DNA from: Bacteroidaceae bacterium
GTDB taxonomy: Bacteria; Bacteroidota; Bacteroidia; Bacteroidales; Bacteroidaceae
Direction of reading: 5' to 3'
Assembly (NCBI GenBank): GCA_017535725.1
Contig: JAFXTO010000017.1
Coordinates: forward strand, 36,875-100,874
DNA length: 64,000 nucleotides
This document shows, in pieces, positions 28,354 through 42,000 of this stretch. The translations under genes and the position numbers were made by a program. The notes under the pieces were generated by a model, which made no database searches, was not told the DNA's origin, and saw nothing but the letters and a program-made list of their open reading frames with translations. The stretch's first letter is position 1. Each line of letters opens with the position of its first letter.

Positions 28354-29931
28354 TCATGAACACACTTTCCACCAGCTGTCCTTGGTGCGGCAGAGGGCCT
28401 GCGCCACGCAGTTCATCGCCTTACAGAGGGGCACGGTGACTTGTTCGTCCTTGCCTCGGTATTGGAATTTCCAGGGGCTGACGAAGAGCAGGCGGCCTGA
28501 GACACAGAGGGCGAGGCTTTCTGCAGAGGGGTGATAACGGTCGGTGAAACCGTTGTCGTGGATAACAATCGTGGGAAAACCACGATGCACACTTTCGTTG
28601 ATGATCTCGCGCTCCTTCGGCGAGATGCATGCCGAGATGAGGACGGCACCCTGTGCCGCCGCATCTAAGCAGCGTGCTTTCTGTTCGCCGAAGCGGGCGG
28701 TATCGCGCCGGTGGCAGACCACCGGCAGGAGGCGGCGCTCCGTCAGGAGCGCGCGGTTGCCGAAGGTGTCGCAGGTGATGAAGCGCGGGTTCCCCGCGGG
28801 GGAGGAGGGGGTGTTTGAGCCCGCGGGGGCGGATTGACCAGCGGGGAAACCGCTGGGCACAGTGTGGCTGGCGGTTTTTCCGCCTGCTATTCCAGTTGGG
28901 GTCTCTGTGGTGATGAGCAGCTGGTCCTCGATGGCTGCCAGAGCCTCGACGGTGGCCAGATGCGGTGGGCATTCGCGCTGCAGATAGCCGCGAAGGGCGG
29001 CGGGGGTGAGCGCGGTGGCGATGCCGCCGCGACGCACGGTGAGCTGCTCGCGGTTGCTCATGCGAAGCAGGCGGGAGCGCGGGTTGTCCTTGATATATTG
29101 TCGCTGGGTAGCGAGCTGCCCGCCGTGCAGGGGCATCACATCGCAGTAGCCGGAGGCGAAAAGCGAGGGGCGACCGGTGGACGCGGTGCCGGGGACCTTG
29201 AAGGTGGCGGGTTGCGCGGAGGTGGCGGGCTGCGCGGCGGGGGAGGAGGAGACCACCTGCGGGAAAACCGCAGGTGCACCAACCACGGCTGCAACTCCGG
29301 CTGCATCCTTTTGCGCCGCATCGTTCCCGGCTGCATCCTTTCTGGCTGCAACCTTTCTGGCTGAATCAACCCCGGTTACATCCTTTCTGGCCGCATCATC
29401 CCTGGCCGCATCCTCCCCTCCGATAGCGGGGGCATCTGGGGCTATTTGGGGCGCGGCGGGGGATGGGGTGCTGAATGCGCCTTTGTTGGTGCCAGCAAGT
29501 TTTCCTTGCTGGCTTGCTGCCTGCTGCCCGGTGATCTCCCAGTAGTGGCGGTTGCAGCCCTTTTTGAAGCCGGCGATGACCTGGCCTAAGGTGGCCTGCT
29601 TGCCGTTCTGGGTGATGAGGGTGCTGTGGACCTCGAGGATGAAATGGAGGTGCTCGGGCATGATGATGTAGTCCTGGATTTCAATCATCGGGTAGTGGGC
29701 AGCGATGGCGGTGAGCAGTTCGTGCTCCACCATCTGCCCGATGGGGGAGAGGGTGGGATGGGGCGCCGAGGGAGTGCCATCGGGGGCGGAGAGGTCCCCC
29801 ACGATGCGACCGAGGGGCTGACCCAGTGCCTCTGCCACATGCAGGGTGATGTGGTAGAGGCCGGGGGCGCTGTAGTCATGAGCCGCTGCGCGGCGGGTCA
29901 TGCGGTGCTGGGTGGGGTTTCTCTTTTCCAT
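28354..29931 (-). CDS. REP-associated tyrosine transposase (RAYT, Y1/HUH family), long variant
   Basis: The N-terminal part is IS200/Y1-like: GLYHITLHV, then the HUH motif in IIMPEHLHFIL (around residue 93), then a candidate catalytic tyrosine in NRHYWEI (around 126). A low-complexity linker rich in KDAAG/RKDAA, coded by 15-bp repeats at about 29288-29412, leads to a conserved core (CDVMPLHGGQLATQRQYIKDNP) and a C-terminal region (VLISACISPKEREI, then FPTIVIHDNGFTDRYHPSAE) typical of long Bacteroidales versions. I start at MEKRNPTQ (29931), because the in-frame ATG at 29967 would put a REP-like palindrome in the first ten codons. RAYTs nick and join single-stranded DNA at REP hairpins. The gene sits between the two giants on the same strand. 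Recruitment to a new role cannot be excluded. Confidence 0.85.
   Translation of the reverse strand: MEKRNPTQHRMTRRAAAHDYSAPGLYHITLHVAEALGQPLGRIVGDLSAPDGTPSAPHPTLSPIGQMVEHELLTAIAAHYPMIEIQDYIIMPEHLHFILEVHSTLITQNGKQATLGQVIAGFKKGCNRHYWEITGQQAASQQGKLAGTNKGAFSTPSPAAPQIAPDAPAIGGEDAARDDAARKDVTGVDSARKVAARKDAAGNDAAQKDAAGVAAVVGAPAVFPQVVSSSPAAQPATSAQPATFKVPGTASTGRPSLFASGYCDVMPLHGGQLATQRQYIKDNPRSRLLRMSNREQLTVRRGGIATALTPAALRGYLQRECPPHLATVEALAAIEDQLLITTETPTGIAGGKTASHTVPSGFPAGQSAPAGSNTPSSPAGNPRFITCDTFGNRALLTERRLLPVVCHRRDTARFGEQKARCLDAAAQGAVLISACISPKEREIINESVHRGFPTIVIHDNGFTDRYHPSAESLALCVSGRLLFVSPWKFQYRGKDEQVTVPLCKAMNCVAQALCRTKDSWWKVCS
28568..28586 (-). repeat. REP-like palindrome inside the RAYT gene
   Basis: A stem ATCGTGG/CCACGAT around a TTTTC-like centre, preceded on the minus strand by GTGC. 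It belongs to the same GTGC-stem-GGTTTTCCC family as the copies at 28838, 29255 and 29941. It codes for the HRGFPTIVIHDNG region. Confidence 0.7.
28838..28856 (-). repeat. REP-like palindrome inside the RAYT gene
   Basis: Stem CCAGCGG/CCGCTGG with GTGC on its 5' side (minus strand). It codes for the VPSGFPAG segment. A shorter hairpin GGCGG-TTTTT-CCGCC follows at 28870-28884. Confidence 0.75.
29255..29275 (-). repeat. REP-like palindrome inside the RAYT gene
   Basis: Perfect 8-bp stem ACCTGCGG/CCGCAGGT with GTGC directly 5' on the minus strand. It codes for the GAPAVFPQV stretch in a different frame from the copy at 28838. Confidence 0.8.
29491..29513 (+). repeat. REP-like palindrome inside the RAYT gene, opposite orientation
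   Basis: Stem GCCAGCAAG/CTTGCTGGC. Here the GTGC signature lies on the plus strand, so this copy is inverted relative to the other four. Confidence 0.7.
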
Positions 29932-29940
29932 TTTATATCT

Positions 29941-29961
29941 CCCTGCGGGAAAACCGCAGGG
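29941..29961 (-). repeat. REP-like palindrome just upstream of the RAYT start
   Basis: Perfect 8-bp stem CCCTGCGG/CCGCAGGG, preceded on the minus strand by GTG and followed by the ATG at 29931. REP hairpins next to their transposase are usual for RAYT systems. Confidence 0.8.
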
Positions 29962-30002
29962 CACCAACGATGGGTGAGTTATTGGATTTATTATCGGGTG
30001 GG

Positions 30003-33000
30003 TTATCTGATACTCAGTTTCTTTCTGTTCACGATGTAGATGCCAGGCATGTTGACGGGGGTCTCGATGGTCTCACCGGCGGGCAGTACGAAGTTGGCGA
30101 GGGTGATACCGGCGGCATTGACGATGCGGATGGTGGTGGGCTCCTTCATGTGCGAACGGGTGACGATGTTGCGGCCACGGGAGAAGATCTCCAGGTAGCC
30201 GTCGAGGGCGCTCTCAGGTGTTTCCTCGAACTCATCGCCGTTGGTGCCGCTGAAGACGATGCTGCTGGGCAGCATGCCCTTCACGTGGGCAGCGCCTGGC
30301 ACGTAGAAGTACGGACGGAAGGCACTCACTGACGGTGACACATGGTTCTTGTCGTTCTTTGTAGTCTTCACGCCTGTGCGCTTGTAGTAAGTGGTTCCGT
30401 CAGTCCAGGTTGTTGCTGGCCTACCTGTTTGGTCGTAAAATAGTGTTCCTTTTTCTTCAGCATCAAATTTATCCTTGGTATACTCATAACCTGCATCGTA
30501 AAAATAGGTATCCGGATCATCATTCAGCTGGACATATGCATTACCTTCGCTGTTCAGCACATAATTAATCTTAGTATCCAGTTCCTGATTCATGTAGCTC
30601 GGCTTGAAGTAGTAGTCGGTGCTGCTATTATAGGTGGCTATAGTGCCTGTCATCTCGTCATCGCTCACGCCGATGTGTTCGTGCGTGTCGGAGGCGAAGG
30701 TGATGGTCTGCTTGTCCAGACGCGGGATGCTGACGGCCGTGTTCTCGGCCTCGAACTTACCGCTCAGGTCGAACTCGTAGTACGTCTTATCGGGCAGGCC
30801 GAGGATATACGGCTTGGCAGCAGACAGCAACGGATAGTTACTATACGTGCGCGAACCTTTATAATATTGGCGGTACTGCAAGTAGATATCGGCGTTCTTG
30901 TCCTTCTGGTCGTGGACGTCTGTGTTCTGGTAGTAGTAATCCCAGAGGAAGGTGTTGGTGACGGTCTTGTTGGCGCCTGCAGCATTGGGGTAGTGGAAGT
31001 CGGCCAGCAGGACTTTCGTCTCGCCAACCTGCTTCAAGGTGCTTTCATTAGTCATCTCACGCAGCCAGTATTCGTGGCCCTTCGTGGTGCCGTTCTGACT
31101 CTTGTCGCTACCGCTGTAGAAGTGGGTAATCTCACCCTTGTCGTCCGTCGTCACGAGCTCGGCAGTGAACGGGATGCTGACACCCTGCCAGCCCTTGTTA
31201 CGATCCACGAACTCTTCGTCGGCAGGCATACGCTGGTACCACATCCGATGGTTGCCATCGAAGTCGTAGGCGATAGGACAGTTGAAGTCCTGCTTGTCCA
31301 CGAGCAGATGGTCATCGGTGGCTTTGAGGTCGCTCTGTACCAAGTGACCATGTACCATTCCTGACGGGGCTTCACGTACGAGACGGTAGCCGTCGGTGTT
31401 ATCGTAGTAGGTGGTATACTCAGGATCCTTGAAGTATGTGGTCAGCACACCGTGGGTCTTGGCATTGGCATAGCCGTCCGTGGAGGTCTCAGCAGGTGCA
31501 TAGACCAGCAGGTTCTGCGTCTCGTCGCAGTTCTGGATGCTCGTCAAGCCGTCGTCGTCGAGCAGTGGCGGATAGAACAGACCAGCCTGATCACCAAGCC
31601 CATAGGTTCCATTGATCTCATTAGTCCCATTATGTCCTGCGAAGTCGATGGCCGTCATACCCGGATGATGAACCTCGCGCGGAAGAACAACTTTCTCAGG
31701 ATGGCCAGCAGCCACTTGTGCCTCATTAGCCTCAATCTGTGCGTCGGACAGTTTCTCCTCCTGAGCCAGATAGACCGTCGGGTTGAAGTGGTAAACACCC
31801 ATATTCTTCGAGCGGTAGTAGGCCGGAGCACGATAGACGCGGTTGGCGTTATCGCCGTATGATAGGCGTCCGTCCTCCCTGGCGACAGCCGTAGGTACAT
31901 CCTGATGGGTCTGTGCGCCATAGCCGTAGGTCAGCTTCTGGCCGAAGAAGATGTAGTCGTCCGGCCAGATGGGGAAGAAGCTGCTCTCCACTGTTTCATT
32001 ACCATCCTTATCAGTGACTGTCCAGCTATAGAAACGCTCATCTTCCGTGTCTGGGATAACACCTTTGTCGCCACCGTCATAGCGGAAGTCGCCGTCGGCA
32101 TAGCGGTCCTCCACATACATGATGACGTTCGACTTGTCATCCACATAACCCGTAGAGCAGAGGTCTGCATGGGTGGCATAATAGTGGTTGTTCTGGATTG
32201 CCAACTTATCATCGTCACCGATGGTGAAGTAACTATATCTCTCAGTGCCTGATGTCACCATCTTGTCGTTGTAGCGCTTGTAGAGGTAGAAGTTGTTCAG
32301 GTCGTAGGCCAGCTCGCCGTTGTAGAAGGCGTTGGCGGACTTGGCCGTAGCCTTACCACGAGCACCACCAGATGTGATGGTCTCTTCATCATCATGAACG
32401 GCAGGATTATCACCTTCAATGTTACCATAGAGGTTCTTGTTACCATTCCAGAAGTAGGAGTTGACCACCTGATAATCTTTCGTGTAGGTTGGGTTACCGA
32501 AGACGGCGTTCGGCTTGGTTCCCAACGGTGTTGTCGCACTGGTCTTCACCCAGACGCTCTCCACATAGCCAATACCCTTATCTACTACACCGGCCGTCTG
32601 GAACGAACCAGTTACGCCGAGGTTATAGACATCACCACAGAGGTTGTAGAACAATGAGTGGTCGAGACCTCTGATAGTGTGGCCGTCGCCGTGGAAGGTA
32701 CCCTTGAAGCAGACATCATCCGTACCAATGGGTGTCCAATCGTTGGTTTCCGGATTATCTGGATAGTCAATATCCGTGCGGAGGAAGAACTCGAGGTTCT
32801 GTCCACTCTTCACGCCGTTGGTCGCGTCGGTATTCAGCAGGGTATGATCCACTAACTTCGTATTAGCAGGACTTGTAGCTGCCGTAATCTTGCCATCATC
32901 GACGGTGTAGCCATCACCGGAGGCACTGATGAGACTCAGGTCATAGAAGTCCTTGAACAGGTCGAGACCATTCTTGCTGCCCTCGGCATCCTTGCTGTAG

Positions 33001-36000
33001 TCATTGATATACACCTTGGAGTCGCGCTTCAGGCGGCTACGGTCGTAGTCCACATGCAAGTGGTAGTCCTTGTCGTTCATCACCTTCTTCAGGTCGTGGT
33101 AGTTAGCCACGCTGACAGGTACATGGTTCGAGTAGGTCTTGCCCAGATAGGTCTTGGCATAGTATGACAGATAGAAGCCATCCTGATACCAGTAGAGCGG
33201 ATCTTCCGAAGGCGTATAGGGCACACCGTTGATATGGCTCTCGGCATCCGATTCTTTTGCGAACACTTCCCATCCGCCACCGGTGATTTCGTAGGCACCA
33301 GGGGTCACGGAGGGTACGCGCATGTAGATGCTGGTGCCCGGCAGTACGGTGGAAGGCGGATTGATGTCTTCAACCGTAGGCACACCACTCTTGAAGTTGA
33401 TGTGGATGTTCAGCACATGGCGCTCACTGATGGGGGTGATGTGCGTACCGTCGGCATCACTCTCCTCGTAGTCGTACTTGTAGATGACCGTGATAATCTT
33501 CTCTGTGGAGAGGTCGTTGATGTTGGCATCGCGGCTCACAAACAGTGTACTGGTCTCCATCGGCGACACACCGTGGATGGTGAAGTTCTTCTGCTTGTTG
33601 GGCAGGTTAGAGTAGTCACTGTATTTGATAATTGTGCCCGCTTCAACCCAGTCGTATGTAACACTCTTGCCTTCTATGGTTGCTGTTGTTTGTGAGATTC
33701 CACCTGTGGCACCTACGGGAGTCGGCACAGGGGGAGTATCGTCATATCCTCCCTTCTCATTCACCTGATACTTCTCGCGGCAATAGTAGAATGGGAGCGG
33801 TTTACCTGAGCCATCTTTTTCAACTTGAGCTTCAGTGAAGGTGAACGTAGTGATAAAATTCTCCTTCTCGGAGTCGGACAGACTAGTATAGGTACCACTG
33901 TCGATAGTGGAACCGACGGCATACGGTTTCTCGCCGTGTACGAAGGACTCATTGACAACATAATAGGTGCCACCTAATGCATCTACCGTGATGGGTGCAT
34001 AGTGGTACTGCTCATTGGGCAGGGCTTCATAGTCGGTGCTGAAGAGTTCTTGATCAACAGCTACGGTGTGTTCGACCTTATTGGCATCCTTATAGGTCAT
34101 TGCCGACGTACCCTTATACGTCGCCGTGTAGTCGATAGACGTCGCAAGTGAGTAAGTGGCCTTATTGGCTTTGGCACCAGTCAAGTCTTTAGTAGCAGAG
34201 TCGTACTGGTACTTCTTACCAGAAGGATATATGAGATTTCCATTATTGTCCTTACTATAATCTGGATCGATGAGCAGGTCGAGGGCATCGTAGTTGAAGG
34301 TGAAGTTCTGGCGGTCTGTTTCCGACATAGCGCTGTATGCCTCCAGTCCACGGTAGTTCTGGCCCTCTTGGTAGTAGCTGCCGCCATAGAGGCCTGCACC
34401 CGTACAGATATAAGCCGGTACAACCAGGTCTTTGATGTCCTTGGCAATCGCCTTCTGTGCAGCGGTACCATCCTTGAATCGGTTGTAATATGTCTCCCAC
34501 TGTGTTGCCGATATCAGGTCGTTCACATAGATATACTCTGTGGCAGAGAGCTGGATGGTGGCTGTGCTGATGTATGCCTGTTCGGTGTATCCGCTGATTT
34601 CGGCAGCTACAGGTGCACCTGGATAGTAATGGTCGCTTGAAGATGTGTATTCTTTAGTCACTACATAAGCTGGTACGAAGGTGCCCTGATCGGTGCGAGA
34701 AGAAACGGCTGGATACATCTGCTTCAGACCATATACATCGTCGGCATCTGTATAGTCTTCGTCGTTGTTGGAATTATAACCTTCGTAGGCGTGGTACTCC
34801 TTCTGTGAGATGATAGCCTGTGTGTCATACCTCTTCTGTCCGTAGAGACCGGTGGTGTTGGGAGTGTAGGTAGGACCGTCTTCGTAGTTGGCCTTTTCCG
34901 CTGTCGTCAGTTTCTCGTATGCATCCAACTTAATCTTGTCCGCCAACGACGAACCGCTCTTCGGGGTGTACCACTCATCCCAGACACTCGGGTTGGTGAT
35001 ATTGTAGGTGAGCAGGTAGCCGGTGGTATGGCTTAGGTTGTTGGACGAGCGGAAGACATCGGTGAACGGTACTGCCATATCCTGCTCTATGCCATCCACA
35101 AGTTTCGTGTGTGTGACATCAGGATAAATAGGATCACCGTGCGAGTCTTTACTAATCAAATCCTCGTATTGGCTCTTCAAGAGCACAGTGCCAGCAGTAT
35201 AGTCTGTACTACCTATCTTACAGTCTTCAGTAACAATATAAGTGTCGCTCACAAACAAATTCCTTTCAGCTACAGGCAACTTGTACCAATCCCAGTAGCT
35301 GATGGGGTCGTTCAGCTGATAGGTGACATCGTTGATGACCAGTTTCTTCCCGTCGGTGAGCGGTGTGTTGTTCGATGCATCGGTATAGGCTGAGTAGTAG
35401 GCATAGAGGTTCGGCTGCACATCCATCAGCGTCATGGTGCCGTGGGAGGCGGCATTGATGGTGAGGGGTATCTCTACCGCCTCGCTATAAGCATTGGGTG
35501 AGCCGGTGTAGGCCGAGATGTATTGGTCATAGACATAGACCGAACCACTGATGAACCAGTAGTGGGCGGGCACGCCACCCGAGTCTCCTCCATGATTTTT
35601 GTTACCATATTTGCCATTGTACTTACTGCCAACGTTGTAACAGTCGTCGATAATGGTATGCGAGCTGTGGATGAAGTTTCCGGAGGTCTGCCATTCTTTC
35701 TTATGATCTTCACCCTCTGCTTCTTCCCAGTTGTTATATTTGGTGTCGTAAGTATAATTCCACTTGCTGGCAGCACCTTTGTTCAGGGCCGTCAACGTGG
35801 TGTTAGATTTACCCGTACCCGGCACACCATGCTCGTTCCTTGCATAGACGAATCCACCGCCGATACCCTGGGAGACATTGATTAGGTCGAGCTCGATGAC
35901 GCCCGTGATGGGACCCCAGTCTTTCTCGTAGAGGCCCTTACCAGTGCCCTTCTCGGTAGTCAGCTCCAGATAGACGCCCGATGCCAGTGCCAAGTGGTTA

Positions 36001-39000
36001 TGGCAGATACCATTATTGCGCCTCTTGTCGTCCTTATGTGCTTGCTTCCAAGCATAGAAGGTTTCGCCTTTAGCTTCAAGTTCTGGATAGTTAACAAGGT
36101 CGGCATTGGTGGTACGTTCGTCAGAGAATTTTACATCACTGGTGAGGGCACCAAGGAAGTTCACATTGCTGTAGATTCCGAAGTAGTTGCCGTGGGTGTA
36201 GTTGGGGTTAGCAACGGTTTCTCCCTTCACTTCAATCGTTGTCGGGTCGCCAGCGATACTAACCTTCTTGTTCAGTGAAACCTCGCGGACACGGTTGATG
36301 GTGTAGTTGGTATAGTCTGCCACCTCAGGCACACGGTCCTGAGCACCCTTCATCACCATACGACTGCCGAAGACACCGCAGAAGTCGGCGCGCTGGATGG
36401 TGTTCATGATACGGCCGGCATAGACAGACACGACACCGTTCTCCTGCCAATAGGTGGGATTGGGCACTTTCTTGCCGCCCTCAGTGACAATAATGTCGTT
36501 TGAGCCATCCTGTACAGACGTTCCGTCAGGTCGGGTAAATAATGCCAGCAGTTCGTCGTAAGGCAGGTTGGAACCTACCGTATAGGTGGTTTTTTCATAG
36601 TCGGTACACTCTTTCAAGCACTTGTACTTCAACTCATAGTACGCCTTTTCACGCTCTGGCAGTATCTTATAGTCATCATAGGGCAGTTGCGAGGCGATAT
36701 GATAGTAGTCGGTACCGTAGTTGGTGATGTTCAGCTCGCGGTAGCCATCGACAAAGGTCAGGTTACCGTCGCCGTACAGACCGCCGGTATGACCGGTTCC
36801 GATAGTTATCAGGTCGCGGTTATAGACATCGTGGATGGAGGCGGTGGCATTGCCATAGACGGTGGTGGCGTTGGCATACATCGAGCTACTACCTGCAGCG
36901 ATGTTACCACCGGCAAAGACGGCATTGTGGATGATGATACCATAATCATCAAGACTGCCCCATGTGTTATCTTCGTTCTTTCCTTTCAACCTATGGAGGT
37001 CTGCGGTAGTCACGTATTCACCAGCCTTGTAATTTCCGTTGCCGAGAGACGAGCCCGTGCCTTCAGATATATTGATATCCACGTAGGCCCGAGTGTGGGG
37101 CTCCACAACGACCTTACAGTCTTCGGTGAAGATATTCCTGTCACCATCCGTTAAGTAGACAGGGGCATCACTCGGACCATATTGGAAGTAGTAGCCTTCA
37201 TGCTCACCATCATAGCGATCACCAATCTTTTTTCCAATGTACAGTTTGTCATTATTCATATAGGCGCTATACACCGTTCCTTCGTCACAGCCACCGAAGA
37301 CGTTGCCGTAGCCGTACGCCATGCCTTCCTCGGTACCGATCTCGCCACCATAGATATTCACGCGAGTCTGGCCGAAGATATAGCCCTTGCAGAACAAGCC
37401 GTCGGCTTTCAACTGTTTCACCACATTTTCATCCATATACATGGTACCGTCGCCGCCCCAGCTGTCCTTACCACGGCCACCGCCGAAGACATTGCGCAGC
37501 ACCTTGCCGTCGTACATGTTGACCTCGGTCGTGCCGGCCCTGAAGATGGTGGCATCACCATTTTCTAAACCACCCTTCCCGAGACTAGTCTTGTTCGCGC
37601 CGCGACCAATCGGACCGACCTCGCCACCGCCGTAGAGACAACCGCGCACCTGTCCGCCATACATATCGATGATAGCATTATCCACATAGCTGTTGACGAC
37701 ATAGCCACCACCATATACATTACCTGAGAGGTCCAGGTCGCCGGGGGTTTTGTCCTTGAGTTCCTCGTCGTAGGTCAGCTTGTAGTAATTGCTGCCGCTG
37801 GCTGTTTCCTCGCCAGTGGCGGTGAACTTGCCTGCGCCTTTATCGGAAGTATAGTAGGTGCCTCCCTCTGTCAGTTTTGTTCCATTTGGAACGGCAACGT
37901 AACCTTTATAACGATAGCCGACGTAGCCGTTGTTTAACGTCACATGCGAGGTGCCATAGACCGAGCCGCCCTCGCCGCCACCATAGATATTACGGGTGAT
38001 GGCAGGAGCACCGCCCTCGAAGGTGTTGGTGCCAGCCTTTCCGATGACCACATTGGCCTTGGCAAGACGGTCGCCTGTGAATGTAGTGGTGATGTTGCCC
38101 TCATGGTGACCAACATGGCCTTGGTAACCACCGCCATAGACATTACGTACCGTACCACCTTGCACGTAGGCATTAGCACTGGCCACAAAGCCTACATCGC
38201 CAGATGCTTCGAAGATATTGTCGAGACCACCGGCACGACCGCCGCCATAGACATCTTTCTTGACCTCGCCACCAAGTACGGCAACGTAGGTGTTGCCATA
38301 AACATCGCCAGTACGTGCCTCTGAAGCATTGCCCAAACCACCGCCGTAGGCGTAGCCTTCCAAAACAGCACCCTTATTGACGATAACGTTGGTATTATAT
38401 TTCTTGCCATCCAATAGCTCTGCCGTATTGTCATCCAACTCAGCACGTTCACTGACACGGTCAAGGTTGGTAGCAGAATTATTGTTATAGTTGTCAAAGT
38501 CGTCATTGGGCGTGAAATAGCTACCCAATGTCCATGCATTTTTCCAGTCAGTATGCCAAGCATCTAAAACTGTTCGCGTATCCGATGGGTCATCAGGATT
38601 GAACAGAGCGTCACTCTTCAGACTCTCCTTCTTGCCATTAACAATATTCCAGTACTTATTCTGACTCCAGACCGGATCTTGTTCTGAAATCTGCTGTGAA
38701 GGCTGATCAAAATAGCTATTCATATACACCTGTATGCTCTTAGAGTTGAGCACATGTCCCATCTCACCGCCGCCATAGGCTTCATAAACCCTGGCGCCAT
38801 CGAGCAGGTTTACCTCGGTGTGTTCCGACCAGGTGTCGATACCTCGTCCGGCACCATAGACGGTGCCCGTGTAGCCCTTGTCCTTGTTTGTCCACACGGG
38901 TGATGAGATGTTGACCTGCGTGAAGAGCGAACGGCGCTCGTTGTTGTTGCCGCCATAGATGGCACCGGACATCTGGGCCTTCTCGCTCGTATTCTTGTAG

Positions 39001-42000
39001 TTCACCTGGGTCTCATAGACATCGCAAGGCGGTAGGATATACTTGCCGTAGGCTCCGCCGAAGATGTTTTCAATCTTGATGGTGGATTCTGCAGGTACGT
39101 TAACGACCGTGCGGCGTGTCACGCCTTCCTGGTAGCTGCCTCCAAAGGCATTCTTGATATTTCCGTGGAGCAGGTCAACGATGGCGGAGGCTTCATCAAG
39201 GTTGATGGCTGTACCCGACTCGTCAACAGTCTTGCCAGACTCCGAGTCGAAGGTGTACTTCATACCCAGACCATTATAACTGCCGCCACCGAAGGCCTCC
39301 AAATCACCGAATGACTTGATATCATCTGAGATGTCGATGAGCACATAGCTTCGGTCCTGCGCCTTGTCACCGTCTCGATTGCCGGGGTAACCAGTGCCGC
39401 CACCGAAGACAGCCTTAAGTGCGTTCTTTGCATGATCCTTCGGACGGATGTTCACGAAGGAACTGTGCTGAACGGGCATGGCAGACCCGACGCCGTAGAG
39501 AGCGGTATTAGCATAGTTATAGGAGCCGTAGCCACCGCCGAAGATGGTATCTACGCGTCCTTCGAGGTATTCGACATACGTCGATGACTTCAGCACATCG
39601 AGCTCTTCGCCATCCTTGAAGCCATGCAATTGGGGCATATCGTCAACATCGCGCAGACGAGCCTCGTAGTCGTATTTGTCCTCGTACGCGCCTAAAATAG
39701 TGCCGCCGAAGTCGTTACCGCCATACACGATATCTCGAATCCACGGGAAGCCGTCCTTGTAGCCACCACTGCCGTTGGGCTGCCGTCCAATATATACCTC
39801 CGTGTGTCCCAGAATGTCGGCATCGCTGGCACCGCCAAAGGCATCGTAGATGCGGCCGTTGCCCAGGTTGACGTAGGTGTTGCCGCAGACGTCGCCTTCG
39901 TTACCGCCACCATAGATATATTCTGCCTCGGCGAGGTTAGGAACAACATCATCATTAGAATTGGCCGAAACCATTCCGGAGAGGTTCACCGTGGCGCTGT
40001 AGGCGGGGTCGAAATCGTAATCCCCCTCATCGTTCTTCTTGCCGACAACACCCTGCTCGCCACCACCATAGATTTGGAAGGTATAGCCGTTGGTGTGGTT
40101 CACGGTGGTGCTGCCCCACACCTCAGTCTTCTCACCATAGCCGGCACCGAACACCGACAGGGCCACAGCTATCAGGTCATCGCGCTGGTCTTCGAGTTCC
40201 ACGCCAGAAGCAGGGTTCCCAAAGACACCATCAGGACTATTTCCGAAGACCTTGTCCTTATTCAGCATTTCCTGATTGATATTGATGACCACATTACCGT
40301 TCACATGACCGCTTTCGTAGCAGCCGCCATAGACGTTGCCGCCAAGCAGACGGATATCAGAATCTGATGGGTCTCTTGCTACTTCTACGAAACCACCCTT
40401 CTCATAGAACTCATCATCTTCTCCTACTGTTTTACTTGAACCTGTTACCTCATGTTTTGTATAGGAATCCGTTTTGGTGTAATATGTCGCATAACCTGCA
40501 AGTACAGTACCGGCTACTATTTCCTTATAGACGTCACCTTCGCCCTTAGAATAGAAATGATCTGTATCAAGAACTGTATAAGCTGAACTCCCTACTGTAT
40601 GTTCGGCGTAAATAGGGGTATAATATTTCTCACCCTCTTCCAGCTCCGTACCTTCTTCTATTTCGAAATAAGCATTGTCGTCCCATTTCTGGGTGTTCCA
40701 CAAGAGCTGTGTAAAGCTATCGTTCCAGCGCAGCGGCGTGATGGTCAAATTCTCCAGGTTGATTTCAATGCGGTCCTTGATCTTGTCGCCTTCTTTGTAT
40801 CCGTCTTCTTCCTGCTCGTCCTCGGTTCCGATAACACCGCCCTGATAGGCCGCATTATATGTACCTTTCTTCACATCAGCACTGTTACAGCCACCTACGA
40901 ACTTCTCGTAGATATTCAAGCCTTCCTTAATGGTCAAAGACTCCTTGCCCTTGAAGGTCATACTACCCACGTTACCACCGCAATAGAAAGAACCGACAAA
41001 ACTCGAGAAGGGGACATACGTGTCGGGGTCGCCTTCGGTCTTGCTGTCAAATACCACGCTGGGCTTCAGAGGCATGGCAACGCCCGTCATATACGTCCTG
41101 AATACACTGGCGTCACTGCCATCGCCCTTCAAGTTCAAGGAACTGAAACTGGTAACGCCACTGGCGTCGCCACTTGTAAAGTAATTACCGTCGTTGTCCA
41201 CGTAACCGGAATAGTACTTCAGATTGTCATCTTTGATCATACCCTCACCGTTGTTACCAAGGAAGACATTGTCGGCAATCACGTAGGAACCAATCTTCAG
41301 TTCCACCTTCGGATCGTCATCTGGGTTAGACAGCGATGCGCAGTTACCACCCAAGAATACAGAACCTTGGATGACGGTATATCCTTCAAGAGTAGCGTTT
41401 TTACCCTTTAGGCGGATAGACACTTGCTCGGCGTTCGGACGGAACGCATTGAGAGCCGCTGCTGAGGTCTTACCATTCAGGTCATAGTAGAAGTCACCGA
41501 AGACATCATGGTTCTTTAATTCTTCATTATCTGTATAGGGGTAGTTACCGTTGCCGCCGCCATAGACGTCGCCATAGACGGTCGTATAGATACCGATGGC
41601 ATTACCGCCATACACCGTACCGGTCACGTCGTTACCGCCATAGACATTATTTATATGTCCCCCGCGAACGAGGGTACGTGCCGACAGTTCGTTGGGGAAG
41701 TAATACCCCGGCAGGTTCACACAGGGCTTATATATTCCGCCCACCGTTGGTATCACGTCGGCCATACGGCAACCGCCATAGAGGTTATCGACGATGAGGC
41801 TGGAGTAATCAGGAATCTCAAGGAGCAGACCTTCGGGACTGGTCATGTTACCTCGGTTACCACCGCTATACAGGTTACGTACCTTGCCCGCCAGCAGGTT
41901 CCACGTAGGACGGATACTCATCGCCGCCTTGTTGTTGCCGCCGAAGAAGCGTCCTATCTGGTATTCACCGCTACTGGGGTGCGAGAAGGTGGTATTGATA

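Noticed and set aside
28834-29364. Gly-rich plus-strand ORF over the transposase gene
   Set aside because: The minus-strand frame carries the HUH and tyrosine motifs. This one is an antisense shadow of GC-rich low complexity.
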